Assembly: GCF_044762855.1 (NCBI RefSeq)
Contig: NZ_JBIWFB010000007.1
Coordinates: 124,001 to 188,000 of the forward strand
DNA length: 64,000 nt
Source: Psychrobacillus sp044762855
Lineage (GTDB): Bacteria > Bacillota > Bacilli > Bacillales_A > Planococcaceae
Reading direction: 5' to 3'
Numbering within the stretch: position 1 is the first letter of the stretch; each line of letters begins with the position of its first letter. Below are positions 1 through 7,320 of this stretch, piece by piece. The notes beneath the pieces were generated by a model. It was not told where the DNA came from, ran no database searches, and saw nothing but the letters and a program-made list of their open reading frames with translations. The position numbers and the translations under genes were made by a program.

Positions 1-307
1 ATTCTTTAATGTGGGCGAAGTCTTGAGAAGCCTTTTCGGATAAACGCACAATTTTCTCACGGCGATCTTTTCCAGGTCGAATATCAATCCATCCGAGCTC
101 AACTAAACGATAAACAGTACGAGTAATGGTTGGAGCTTCCACATTTAAATACTTCCAAATTTGTGTCAATGACATCTCTCCATGTTTTTGAATGGTAAAT
201 AGAACTGTCCATTGGGAGGCATATAAATTGTGTTTTTTTAAAGTAAGATTTATTTCATTCGTTAAAAAACGAGTTTTCTGAAAAAGTTCATGAAAAAGTG
301 GGTTCAT
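1..307 (-). CDS. MarR-family transcriptional regulator (C-terminal part beyond window)
   Basis: The reading frame starts with ATG at 307 and runs off the left edge after about 102 residues, so the C-terminus is missing. Residues 30-95 form a winged helix: a helix with the WTVLFTI stretch, a recognition helix with APTITRTVYRLVELGW, and a wing containing the hallmark basic DRREK turn. Such proteins are dimeric repressors that often respond to small phenolic or oxidising ligands; the ligand cannot be told from this fragment. The AAAGGAG ribosome-binding site lies 6-8 bases before the ATG, and a near-perfect palindrome at 339-366 sits directly upstream, as expected for autoregulation. Confidence 0.85.
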   Translation of the reverse strand, partial: MNPLFHELFQKTRFLTNEINLTLKKHNLYASQWTVLFTIQKHGEMSLTQIWKYLNVEAPTITRTVYRLVELGWIDIRPGKDRREKIVRLSEKASQDFAHIKE

Positions 308-338
308 CGATTAAACGGCTCCTTTTAAAATATTAAAG

Positions 339-366
339 AAATATATTTACCTAGCTAAATATATTT
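339..366. promoter_or_regulatory. Palindromic operator upstream of marR-type gene
   Basis: Two 11-bp arms, AAATATATTTA and TAAATATATTT, flank a CTAG centre. The whole 28 bp is symmetric except for one base pair. It lies between the MarR-type gene and the holin-like gene, so it could control either or both. Binding is inferred from position and symmetry. Confidence 0.55.
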
Positions 367-466
367 TACTACGATTTAAACACTCTGTAAAGAATGATGA
401 AAAAGCGGGTTGAATCGAATGAGGTAGACTTGTCCAAACTAATTAGAAAGAAGGAGGCGAGAAGAT

Positions 467-745
467 ATGACGGAATTTCCTGTAATACATACAAATATTT
501 GGGACTCTCTTTGGGCTGTACCAGTTATCATTGTGCTAACAGAAATTTTAAAAGTAATGCTCCCTATTCGACCGCAATACATTTCTACTATTGCGACGTC
601 TATTGGGCTAATCATTTCTATTTTTATAAGCCATCCCCATCATTTATCAGCTGGGATTTTTATGGGTTTTTTTTATAGTGGAGCCGCGATTGGAGCTTAT
701 TCTTCTATTAAAACTTCTCTTATGGCTTACCGTAACCGTGCATAA
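467..745 (+). CDS. Small holin-like membrane protein
   Basis: This 92-residue protein starts at an ATG 7 bases after a strong AAGGAGGCG site. It has hydrophobic stretches at about residues 15-32, 40-56 and 62-78, separated by short polar turns, and ends in a basic tail (YRNRA). Size and layout resemble small phage-type holins of the A118/Hol118 kind, but no phage genes are nearby, so it is more likely a chromosomal membrane protein of unknown role. It ends at a terminator shared with the converging gene. Family assignment is tentative. Confidence 0.6.
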   Translation: MTEFPVIHTNIWDSLWAVPVIIVLTEILKVMLPIRPQYISTIATSIGLIISIFISHPHHLSAGIFMGFFYSGAAIGAYSSIKTSLMAYRNRA

Positions 746-770
746 AAACCGAGCATCGCTGCTCGGTTTT
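745..770. terminator. Bidirectional rho-independent terminator
   Basis: A stem of AAAACCGAGC and GCTCGGTTTT encloses a 6-base loop, with A and T runs on either side. It serves both the holin-like gene on + and the coat-like gene on -. Confidence 0.85.
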
Positions 771-773
771 ACT

Positions 774-1247
774 TTAGAAACATTGGAAAGACGAGATTCT
801 ATTTAAATCTGTTCCATAATATGTCCACATACGTCCAGTCCATCTAAATCCAGCTACTGATCTCCTGCCAACAAAGGTTGGGTAAAACCAAAAAGAATTT
901 CCGTTTACAAGCCAGATAAACGTATTTCGGAATAAACACCCTCTTATAGCACCTGCATCTACAGCAAAAGTACCTATAGACTGTTGCTGACGTTGTGGAG
1001 TAAATGACGGTGGTGGGCTTGTTGGTGGATTCCCTTCCGGATTTTGTTGTTGCCCTGGAAAACTAGGGGGAAATGATGGTCCTTGTTGACCAGGAAATTG
1101 CCCAGGGAACTGTCCTGGAAACTGTCCAGGGAAACGACCAGGGAATTGATCAATTGGTGGCATCATGGGCATTGTATTTCCTGGGAAACGTGAACTTCCC
1201 GATTGAAAAGGGTTTTGATCTTGTGGAAATGGAAATTGATTGTTCAA
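774..1247 (-). CDS. Proline/glycine/glutamine-rich PGQF-repeat protein, probable spore coat or surface component
   Basis: The protein has 157 residues and starts at a TTG 6 bases after a GGAGAGGAGG site. Residues 30-55 carry four to five copies of the tetrapeptide PGQF/PGRF, followed by a proline/glutamine-rich linker to about residue 90. The C-terminal 65 residues form a separate compact-looking domain rich in aromatic residues, with two cysteines (IRGCLFR and SSFQCF). This low-complexity head plus aromatic tail is typical of sporulation proteins in Bacillales; the role is inferred. The ribosome-binding site lies in a long inverted repeat (1251-1303), so translation may be gated by RNA structure. 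Confidence 0.6.
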   Translation of the reverse strand: MNNQFPFPQDQNPFQSGSSRFPGNTMPMMPPIDQFPGRFPGQFPGQFPGQFPGQQGPSFPPSFPGQQQNPEGNPPTSPPPSFTPQRQQQSIGTFAVDAGAIRGCLFRNTFIWLVNGNSFWFYPTFVGRRSVAGFRWTGRMWTYYGTDLNRISSFQCF

Positions 1248-1250
1248 CTT

Positions 1251-1303
1251 AAAAATCCTCCTCTCCTTGCATTGTCAAATTATTATATGGAGGGAGGATT
1301 TTT
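1251..1303 (-). promoter_or_regulatory. Long hairpin covering the ribosome-binding site; also terminator-like for alaX
   Basis: On the - strand the arm AAAAATCCTCCCTCC can pair with GGAGAGGAGGATTTTT, with one bulged A and a loop of about 22 bases. The second arm contains the Shine-Dalgarno sequence of the next gene and ends in a U run. It could end transcription from alaX or hide the ribosome-binding site. Confidence 0.55.
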
Positions 1304-1321
1304 ATGGAACGGTGATTTACC

Positions 1322-2494
1322 TTATTGTATATAAAAAATTGCTTTTTCTATCAATTGTTCACTAGATAATGTATTTTCTCCTCCTCCTTGTGCCATTTTT
1401 TCATTGCCCCCTCCTTTTCCGTTTATAGAAGGAAGAACATTTGTGATTAATTCTTTCATGCTTTTTTCTACCATGTCACCTTTTGCTGCCACGATTTGTA
1501 GTTTATGTTCGTTTTCCGAAACAAGTATGCAAATTGTGTCTAGCGCATCTGCTACTACTGTTTTTGCTAACTTCTGTAGTTCTTGAATAGAGCGGTTTTG
1601 AAAAGTATCCGTAACAATAGACGTTTCTGCTCTCGATAATAACTCTCTTGCTTCATAGTGTATGAGTGTATCTTTTAAATCGGCTATTTGTTTTTCAGAA
1701 GCCTTACCATTGTCTAACGATGACTTTGCTGCCTCTACTAACTTTTCTTCTGGTGCGTTTAGTGTACTGATTAAATTTAATAGTACTTGTTGTTTGCGAT
1801 GTAAATGCGTAAGGACTCTTTCCCCACAAACGAACTCAACACGGATATGTCTTTTTTGTTTTTCTGTCTGCAGTATTTTGATGAGTCCGACTTGTCCTGT
1901 TTCTTTCGGATGTGTACCTCCACATGCATTGTAGTCGAAATCGGGTATGAGGACGAGACGAATATCTTCTGTAAGAGTAGTCGCTTTTCGTAACTTGTAC
2001 TGGGCAAGTTCTTCCAATGTGACCCATTTCGTGTCGATTGGTCGATTTTCCAAAATGATTTGATTGGCAAGTTTTTCTGCATCTTTTAATTGCTCCGCGG
2101 TAACGACAGTCGTGTCTAAATCGATTGTAGCGCTTACTTTTCCTAAGTGGAAACTAACCGTTTGAAATCCAAATAAGCTTTCAAAAGCAGCAGATAAAAT
2201 ATGCTGTCCAGCATGTTGCTGCATATGGTCAAAACGTCTATCCCAGTCAATAGTACCTTCTACTACTTCTGTATTTTCTGGAAGCGGCTTTGCTAGAAAA
2301 TGCCTTACTTCTCCGTCAATGGTTTCCACATTTATCACGTCAATCCCGCTTAATGTGCCGGTGTCATGCGGTTGTCCGCCACCAGTAGGGTAGAAGGCAG
2401 TCTCTGAAAGCACGACGTAGTCATGGTCCTGCTTGATAACTTGTGCGGAAAATGTTTGTATGTATGGATTTTCATAATATAGTTTTTTAGTCAT
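1322..2494 (-). CDS. alaX: Alanyl-tRNA editing protein, AlaX-L type
   Basis: This 390-residue protein is a free-standing relative of the AlaRS editing domain. It removes serine or glycine wrongly attached to tRNA-Ala. Residues 1-85 match the small beta-barrel domain (ETAFYPTGGGQPHD). The zinc-binding signatures are present: HAGQH (H94, H98) and CGGTH (C191, H195). The last third is a coiled-coil plus DHHA1-like domain with a GGGNEKMAQGGG glycine-rich tail, which marks the long AlaX-L class. The ATG follows an AAAGGAG site. It appears to be a single-gene unit and acts in the cytoplasm. Confidence 0.9.
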   Translation of the reverse strand: MTKKLYYENPYIQTFSAQVIKQDHDYVVLSETAFYPTGGGQPHDTGTLSGIDVINVETIDGEVRHFLAKPLPENTEVVEGTIDWDRRFDHMQQHAGQHILSAAFESLFGFQTVSFHLGKVSATIDLDTTVVTAEQLKDAEKLANQIILENRPIDTKWVTLEELAQYKLRKATTLTEDIRLVLIPDFDYNACGGTHPKETGQVGLIKILQTEKQKRHIRVEFVCGERVLTHLHRKQQVLLNLISTLNAPEEKLVEAAKSSLDNGKASEKQIADLKDTLIHYEARELLSRAETSIVTDTFQNRSIQELQKLAKTVVADALDTICILVSENEHKLQIVAAKGDMVEKSMKELITNVLPSINGKGGGNEKMAQGGGENTLSSEQLIEKAIFYIQ

Positions 2495-2526
2495 TTGCGA
2501 TCTCTCCTTTATAAAAATATAGCATG

Positions 2527-2558
2527 ATAAAGAAAAGACCGCATTTTTAGGCGGTCTC
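2527..2558 (-). terminator. Terminator overlapping the sulP stop codon
   Basis: AGACCGC pairs with GCGGTCT around an 8-base loop, followed on the - strand by TTTTCTTT. The last sulP codons and its stop lie inside the stem and loop. Confidence 0.85.
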
Positions 2559-4169
2559 CTTTGGTTGGTTAATCATTTGCAAAGCATATTGGATTGCATC
2601 ATCTGTATGTGTAAAGAACTGATCGGCACCAATCAGGTTATAGATACTTCCTCGTTTTAATCCATTTATAAGCTTTGGCGAAGCTTCAGCAATCAGCAGT
2701 GTACCATTACTTTTTTGCACGTATTTTATGATATTCGATAAGTTCTCTTCAGCGGTAGTATCGATGAAAGGAACATTTTTCATATTAAGTATAAGTACGA
2801 TCGCCTTTGAATGAATCATTTCGATTACTCGTTGCTCAAATAGCTCCGCCGTCCCGAAAAACAAAGGACCATTAATCGTGAACATATCAATTTGAGGAGA
2901 ATCATAGTCAGGCAATACTTTTGTAACAATTTGGATAGCGGTCATTTTTCCAATAAATAACACAATAGATAGTATCAGTCCAACTAAAACAGCAGTTGTA
3001 ATACTTGTGAAAACGGTAAAGAAAAAAGTTGTTAATAAAACAAGAGACTCACCATTTTTAAGTTTCAAAACTCGACCAAATGCTTTCCGTTCACTCATAT
3101 TCCAAGCAACCATCATGAGCACGGGTGCCATGCTGGCAAGTGGAATTTGCGATGCAAAAGGAGCAAACAGTAGTAAAGTCACTAAAACGATTAATCCATG
3201 AAAAACACCCGACATTCTGGAAACAGCACCGGATTTAATATTGGTAGCAGTACGAGCAATGGCTCCAGTAGCAGGAATACCACCGAAAAGGGGAGTGACG
3301 ATATTAGCAATTCCTTGTCCGATTAATTCTTTATTACTATTATGTTTTGTTCCAGATATTGTGTCTGCAACAACGGCAGATAGAAGTGATTCTATCCCCC
3401 CAAGCACCGCAATTGCAAAGGCAGGAACGATTAATCGTTGTATTCTTTCCCAGCTTAGCTCAGGAAGATGAAATGCTGGAAGCGAATTTGGAATACCTCC
3501 ATATGCAGAACCGATAGTCGCTACTTGCCCCGAAAAAAAGAAGTAACCTATTAATGTAGATACCAAAAGACCAATAATGGGGCTAGGAACTTTAGGAAAG
3601 ACTTTTGGTGTAGCAAGTATGAAAAAGAAACAAATAATACTGATAGCAATACTATAAACATTGAGTGTAGGGAGATGAATCACAATTTCTTGCATATTGG
3701 CAATAAAACTTTCATGTTTTTCAATACCTTCCAGACCAAAAAAGTTTGCGATTTGTCCAGTAAAAATAATGATAGCGATACCTGCTGTGAACCCTATCGT
3801 AACGGGTCGTGGGATAAATTTAATAAGCGAGCCAATTTTGAATATCCCCATAATGACTAATAGTATTCCTGCTAATAATCCAGCAAGAAGAAGATCTTCA
3901 TAGCCATATGCTATAACAATACCAAGCAAAATGGGGACAAAGGCACCCGTAGGACCGCCAATTTGAAACTTAGAACCACCGAAAATAGAAATAATAATAC
4001 CTGCAATAATTGTTGTATAAATTCCATATTCCGGTTTAACTCCCGAAGCAATAGCAAAAGCCATTGCTAGTGGAATAGCAATGACACCAACAATCAGCCC
4101 TGAAAGTAAATCTTTCTGAAGATGATACAAGGAATAATTTCCTTTATTCAACTGAAATGGTCCTTTCAC
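2547..4169 (-). CDS. SulP-family (SLC26) anion transporter with C-terminal STAS domain
   Basis: This 540-residue membrane protein has the SulP fold: the first helices carry the conserved GVIAIPLAMAFAIASGVKPE region (about residues 32-51), and 10-14 hydrophobic segments follow to about residue 400. Residues 430-530 form a STAS domain (FIDTTAEENL) as in anti-sigma antagonists. The family moves sulfate, bicarbonate or other anions across the plasma membrane; the substrate cannot be read from sequence. It lies 27 bases after an ArsR regulator on the same strand and is almost certainly co-transcribed and controlled by it. Confidence 0.9.
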   Translation of the reverse strand: MKGPFQLNKGNYSLYHLQKDLLSGLIVGVIAIPLAMAFAIASGVKPEYGIYTTIIAGIIISIFGGSKFQIGGPTGAFVPILLGIVIAYGYEDLLLAGLLAGILLVIMGIFKIGSLIKFIPRPVTIGFTAGIAIIIFTGQIANFFGLEGIEKHESFIANMQEIVIHLPTLNVYSIAISIICFFFILATPKVFPKVPSPIIGLLVSTLIGYFFFSGQVATIGSAYGGIPNSLPAFHLPELSWERIQRLIVPAFAIAVLGGIESLLSAVVADTISGTKHNSNKELIGQGIANIVTPLFGGIPATGAIARTATNIKSGAVSRMSGVFHGLIVLVTLLLFAPFASQIPLASMAPVLMMVAWNMSERKAFGRVLKLKNGESLVLLTTFFFTVFTSITTAVLVGLILSIVLFIGKMTAIQIVTKVLPDYDSPQIDMFTINGPLFFGTAELFEQRVIEMIHSKAIVLILNMKNVPFIDTTAEENLSNIIKYVQKSNGTLLIAEASPKLINGLKRGSIYNLIGADQFFTHTDDAIQYALQMINQPKETA

Positions 4170-4196
4170 ATTTACCCCTTCTTTTTCTCCCTATTT

Positions 4197-4523
4197 TTAC
4201 TGCTCTTCTAATTCTTCATACATTGATAAAGTATCGATTAAATGGTTGTTAAAAAGTTCTTTTGCCACGTTAAGCAAATCTACAATTGCTGGGTCACGTA
4301 ATGAATAGACAACCCGTTTTCCGTCTTTTGCCCCAATGACGATGTTTTTTGCACGAAGTACACTTAATTGCTGTGAAACAGTGGAGCCTGAGCTTCCTAT
4401 AATCTCTTGTATTTCATTGACACTTTTTTCCCCGGTAGATAAAATTTCTAAAATCCGAATTCGTAAAGGATGGGAAAGTGCCTTGAAGAAATCAGCTTTA
4501 AATTGTTGTAAGTCACTCCACAT
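4197..4523 (-). CDS. ArsR-family winged-helix regulator of the sulP operon
   Basis: A 108-residue ArsR/SmtB-type repressor. The HTH spans about residues 12-80, with the typical ALSHPLRIRIL first helix and SSGSTVSQQLSVLRA recognition helix. There are no cysteine-rich metal sites such as ELCVCDL, so it is not an arsenic or cadmium sensor of the usual kind. It precedes sulP, and a palindrome lies between its promoter and its start codon, which fits autorepression. A similar ArsR-SulP pairing is common in Bacillales; the signal sensed is unknown. Confidence 0.88.
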   Translation of the reverse strand: MWSDLQQFKADFFKALSHPLRIRILEILSTGEKSVNEIQEIIGSSGSTVSQQLSVLRAKNIVIGAKDGKRVVYSLRDPAIVDLLNVAKELFNNHLIDTLSMYEELEEQ

Positions 4524-4543
4524 AAAAACGCTCCTATATTATA

Positions 4544-4565
4544 CATATTTAAATATTTGAATATG
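4544..4565. promoter_or_regulatory. Probable ArsR operator
   Basis: A 22-bp sequence reading CATATTTAAATATTTGAATATG is symmetric apart from one base pair. It lies 20-40 bases before the arsR start and just downstream of the -10 box, where a bound repressor would block transcription. Confidence 0.6.
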
Positions 4566-4576
4566 TTGATATAATC

Positions 4577-4605
4577 ATCATAAGATGAACTTGACGGTTT
4601 TGCAA
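4577..4605 (-). promoter_or_regulatory. SigA-type promoter of arsR-sulP
   Basis: On the - strand TTGCAA and TATGAT are separated by exactly 17 bases. The predicted start of transcription falls immediately before the palindrome at 4544-4565. Confidence 0.55.
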
Positions 4606-4668
4606 TAGTATTTAGACAATTGTTTTAATATACTAATAGTAAAGCAATGAAGAATCGAGGAACTCATC

Positions 4669-5112
4669 ATGAATGAAAGAGCGCAAGAATATTGGAAGAC
4701 ATTTTGGGCAGGAAAAGATGAACCCAAATCAGTTAGTGCATGGCAATTTGGAGGAAGTCCAGATGAATTAGCGCAGCTTGTAGTAGATGGAGTGAAATCT
4801 GCCACATGCTCGGGGCATATATTTTATGAGGTAGAAAAAGAACCACTTCCAAAAGTGGATGACTACAGTATTGTTTTAAATAGTAGAGATGAACCTGTTG
4901 GCATCATTCGAACTTCTGAAGTGAACATAATACCGATGAACGAAGTGCCAGAAGAATTTGCATACGATGAAGGAGAAGGAGATCGTTCCTACAAGTATTG
5001 GAGAGATGTGCATATTGAATTTTTTACAAGTGCATTAAAGGAAGTAGGATTAGCTTTTTCGGAGGATATGCTTTTAGTTTGTGAGCGTTTTGAATTAATC
5101 GACGTCAAATAA
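4669..5112 (+). CDS. ASCH-domain protein
   Basis: A 147-residue cytoplasmic protein that fits the ASCH domain, a PUA-like beta-barrel linked to RNA binding. Visible family features are the GVKSATCS strand-turn (residues 41-48), a central IVLNSRDEPVGIIRTSEV stretch and an EGEGDRSYKYWRDVH segment typical of this subfamily. A weak GAGGAAC site lies 7 bases before the ATG. It is followed after 12 bases by a VOC protein on the same strand, so the two are likely co-transcribed. The substrate is unknown. Confidence 0.8.
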   Translation: MNERAQEYWKTFWAGKDEPKSVSAWQFGGSPDELAQLVVDGVKSATCSGHIFYEVEKEPLPKVDDYSIVLNSRDEPVGIIRTSEVNIIPMNEVPEEFAYDEGEGDRSYKYWRDVHIEFFTSALKEVGLAFSEDMLLVCERFELIDVK

Positions 5113-5124
5113 TGGGGTGAAAAT

Positions 5125-5772
5125 ATGTTTCAGTCAGTAAAGTTATATACAGATAAACTAAAACAACTGAAGGGCTTCTACGGAAATGTATTAGGGTTTA
5201 CTATTGTCGAGTCGGGCAATGAGTATTTCAAATTATCCGTAGGTACATCTACATTAACTTTTCAGCAATCGACTAAAGAGGCTTTATATCATTTTGCTAT
5301 TAATATTCCTGGAAATCAATTTACACTTGCAAAACACTGGGCAAAAGAAAGAGTTACGTTAAATAGGGAAGATGCGGTAGATGAAATTTATTATTCTCGT
5401 TTTGATGCAGATGCATTTTACTTTGAAGATCCAGCGGGTAACGTTATCGAACTAATTGCAAGACGAAATGTAGATAAGTGGAGTGATTTCAGTATCGATT
5501 CTCTGTTAAACCTAAGTGAAGTTAGTATAACAACTCCTTTTGTACAGGAAGTAGGAGAGCAAATACAAGACATTGGTATACATGTTTCGGGGCATGTAGA
5601 TATAGAGCCGAATGAGCTTAACTTTTTAGGAAGTAAAAATACATTTATTTTATTAGTTCCTCCTAATAGAAGATGGTACTTCTCGAAAAAAATGAGTATA
5701 ACATCGCCTATTGAAATAGAACTTACAGCTGGGCAGACGATTAAAGTATCGGAAGATGGAAAAGTAGTATAA
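5125..5772 (+). CDS. VOC (glyoxalase/dioxygenase) superfamily protein
   Basis: This 215-residue protein begins with a VOC module of about 115 residues: an N-terminal beta-alpha-beta half (VKLYTDKLKQLKGFYGNVLG) and a second half ending in FYFEDPAGNVIELIAR, the usual C-terminal signature with metal-ligand glutamate. The remaining 90 residues are less conserved and look like a degenerate second module. The family includes glyoxalase, extradiol dioxygenase and drug-resistance proteins; the reaction cannot be assigned. A GGGGTGA site precedes the ATG, and a very long palindromic terminator follows. Confidence 0.75.
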   Translation: MFQSVKLYTDKLKQLKGFYGNVLGFTIVESGNEYFKLSVGTSTLTFQQSTKEALYHFAINIPGNQFTLAKHWAKERVTLNREDAVDEIYYSRFDADAFYFEDPAGNVIELIARRNVDKWSDFSIDSLLNLSEVSITTPFVQEVGEQIQDIGIHVSGHVDIEPNELNFLGSKNTFILLVPPNRRWYFSKKMSITSPIEIELTAGQTIKVSEDGKVV

Positions 5773-5774
5773 TG

Positions 5775-5822
5775 TCCCTGTGCAGCAAACAATTCAGAAT
5801 TGTTTGCTGCACAGGGACTTTT
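5775..5822. terminator. 21-bp perfect inverted repeat, bidirectional terminator
   Basis: TCCCTGTGCAGCAAACAATT and its exact complement are separated by only a few bases and followed by CTTTTGTT on the + strand. It sits between the converging VOC and rsbR-type genes. The perfect 21-bp match is unusually long for a terminator. Confidence 0.75.
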
Positions 5823-5823
5823 G

Positions 5824-6648
5824 TTAAGAGTTTTCCTTCAAAGCTTGCATTAAACTTGAATACGTCTTAATACTTGTAAAATCTATCTCGAGTGAAAGCA
5901 TAGATTGTGCTAACTCTGGGCGAATACCTGAATAAATCGCTTCGACACCGATAAGATTAAGCGCCAATAAGAGCTGATATAACTGGTGTGCTACTGTCGA
6001 ATCAAGTATTGGAACTGCTGAAAAGTCGATAAAAATAGTAGTGATTTTTTTGGCATAACTTTGCGCTAACGTAGATTCAAAGATTAGTTTTGCTCGGTCG
6101 TTATCAATACTACCTATGAGCGGTAACACCCCAATTCCTTCTTTAATAGGAATGACAGGACTACTAAGTTCGGTGATTAATGCTTGATTCGTAGTGAGAA
6201 TCTTATGTGAGTACTCATGATGGTGCTTAGCAAAAAGCTCAATGATATAATCGATAGCCGTATTCATCAAATCAGACCAAATAGCCACATCAATTCCTGT
6301 CACTTTTTCCTCTGTCTGTTCGATAAATTTTTCGACGTAATTCCAAAATATTTTCCGAACTTTATTGAATCCATGAATACTTTCATAGAGTGGAAAAGAT
6401 TCTTTCACACGAATTTCCGCTACTTGGAAAGCTCGGTTTTCGATATACGCTCGATATTCTTTTTTATCTTGAATGTACACGGAAGAAATAGCCTCTATTA
6501 GAAAACCATTTTCATCTCTCAGAAACTTTTCCTTGTCGTTTTGGATAAAAGAGGGGTTGTCCAACAGCTTACCTGCTAGCCACTCATCGGTTATATTTGA
6601 TTTGTTTTCTATGAGGAAGTTATATAACTCTTTGTTTAAGTTACTCAA
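5824..6648 (-). CDS. RsbR-type stressosome protein (N-terminal sensor plus STAS domain)
   Basis: A 274-residue protein with an all-helical N-terminal half (about 1-150), like the non-heme globin sensor of RsbR paralogs, and a C-terminal STAS domain (about 160-270). The STAS core reads IFIDFSAVPILDSTVAHQL, where RsbR proteins carry a phosphorylatable Ser/Thr that the kinase RsbT targets in the general stress cascade. No rsbS, rsbT or sigB lies nearby, so it would act as a lone paralog joining a stressosome encoded elsewhere. Which stress it senses is unknown. Confidence 0.82.
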   Translation of the reverse strand: MSNLNKELYNFLIENKSNITDEWLAGKLLDNPSFIQNDKEKFLRDENGFLIEAISSVYIQDKKEYRAYIENRAFQVAEIRVKESFPLYESIHGFNKVRKIFWNYVEKFIEQTEEKVTGIDVAIWSDLMNTAIDYIIELFAKHHHEYSHKILTTNQALITELSSPVIPIKEGIGVLPLIGSIDNDRAKLIFESTLAQSYAKKITTIFIDFSAVPILDSTVAHQLYQLLLALNLIGVEAIYSGIRPELAQSMLSLEIDFTSIKTYSSLMQALKENS

Positions 6649-6789
6649 TTTTATATGCTCCTTCGCCGTTCATTCTATTATGTACATTGTAGAATATTGC
6701 TCCGTTTAATTCTAGTCATGACAATGCGAGCAAGGAGATTAATAGTGTACAATGGAAGAAGCAATAGAAAAAGTAGAGGGGGGAAACAA

Positions 6790-7296
6790 TTGCATAAAAC
6801 AACATGGACAATTATAGGAATCACCCTCGTCTTACTAATCGGTGTAGTTTATGTATTAAATAGCAACCAAAAGCAAGCGAAACAAGGGAATGTGGAACAA
6901 TTACATGTAACAACACATGATTTTCAAAAAGTGTTAGCTTACGAAAGTGATTATATGGGCGATGCATCCAATATTAGTAACCTATTTAATAATCTCCCGC
7001 TTTCTAATCACAAAGGGACGATTGAGCTAGATTCGGATAATTTCATATGTGTCGTCAATTATGATGCAAAAAGTGATGAAAAAGTAGCTATTTACAATGC
7101 AACAGCAGCTTTTGTGTTAATTAAAAACTTAGAAACGGTCGACATGCGTTTTTCTGATCGATCATATGAGATTACAAGGAAACAAGTCGAAGGATGGTTT
7201 GGGCCTGATTTTGAAGCATTGATCGATCCAACCGTATTTAAAGAGAAGATTCAACAGCCTTTGTTGGAGAATAATACAGGTGAATGGATAAAATAA
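6790..7296 (+). CDS. DUF4825-type membrane-anchored protein
   Basis: I choose the TTG at 6790, preceded by a GGGGGGAAA site, over upstream ATG codons that lack a ribosome-binding site. This gives 168 residues with one N-terminal membrane helix (about residues 5-23) and an exterior domain. The conserved block YESDYMGDASNISNLFNNLP (residues 53-72) is the signature seen in DUF4825 proteins of Bacillales. Such domains also occur fused to BlaR-like sensors and anti-sigma factors, but the function is not known. It precedes a serine hydrolase by 24 bases and may share its transcript. Confidence 0.75.
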   Translation: MHKTTWTIIGITLVLLIGVVYVLNSNQKQAKQGNVEQLHVTTHDFQKVLAYESDYMGDASNISNLFNNLPLSNHKGTIELDSDNFICVVNYDAKSDEKVAIYNATAAFVLIKNLETVDMRFSDRSYEITRKQVEGWFGPDFEALIDPTVFKEKIQQPLLENNTGEWIK

Positions 7297-7320
7297 CTGG
7301 ACTTACAAGGGGAAATGAGA

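Noticed and set aside
394..678. 94-codon frame overlapping the holin-like gene
   Set aside because: The alternative frame 467-745 has the strong ribosome-binding site and a coherent hydrophobic pattern.
5418..5792. 124-codon antisense frame over the VOC gene
   Set aside because: The + strand frame has the VOC signature and a ribosome-binding site; the antisense frame has neither.
6655..6789. Longer start for the DUF4825 protein
   Set aside because: The upstream part is basic and lacks a ribosome-binding site; the TTG at 6790 follows GGGGGGAAA and begins a clean signal-anchor.
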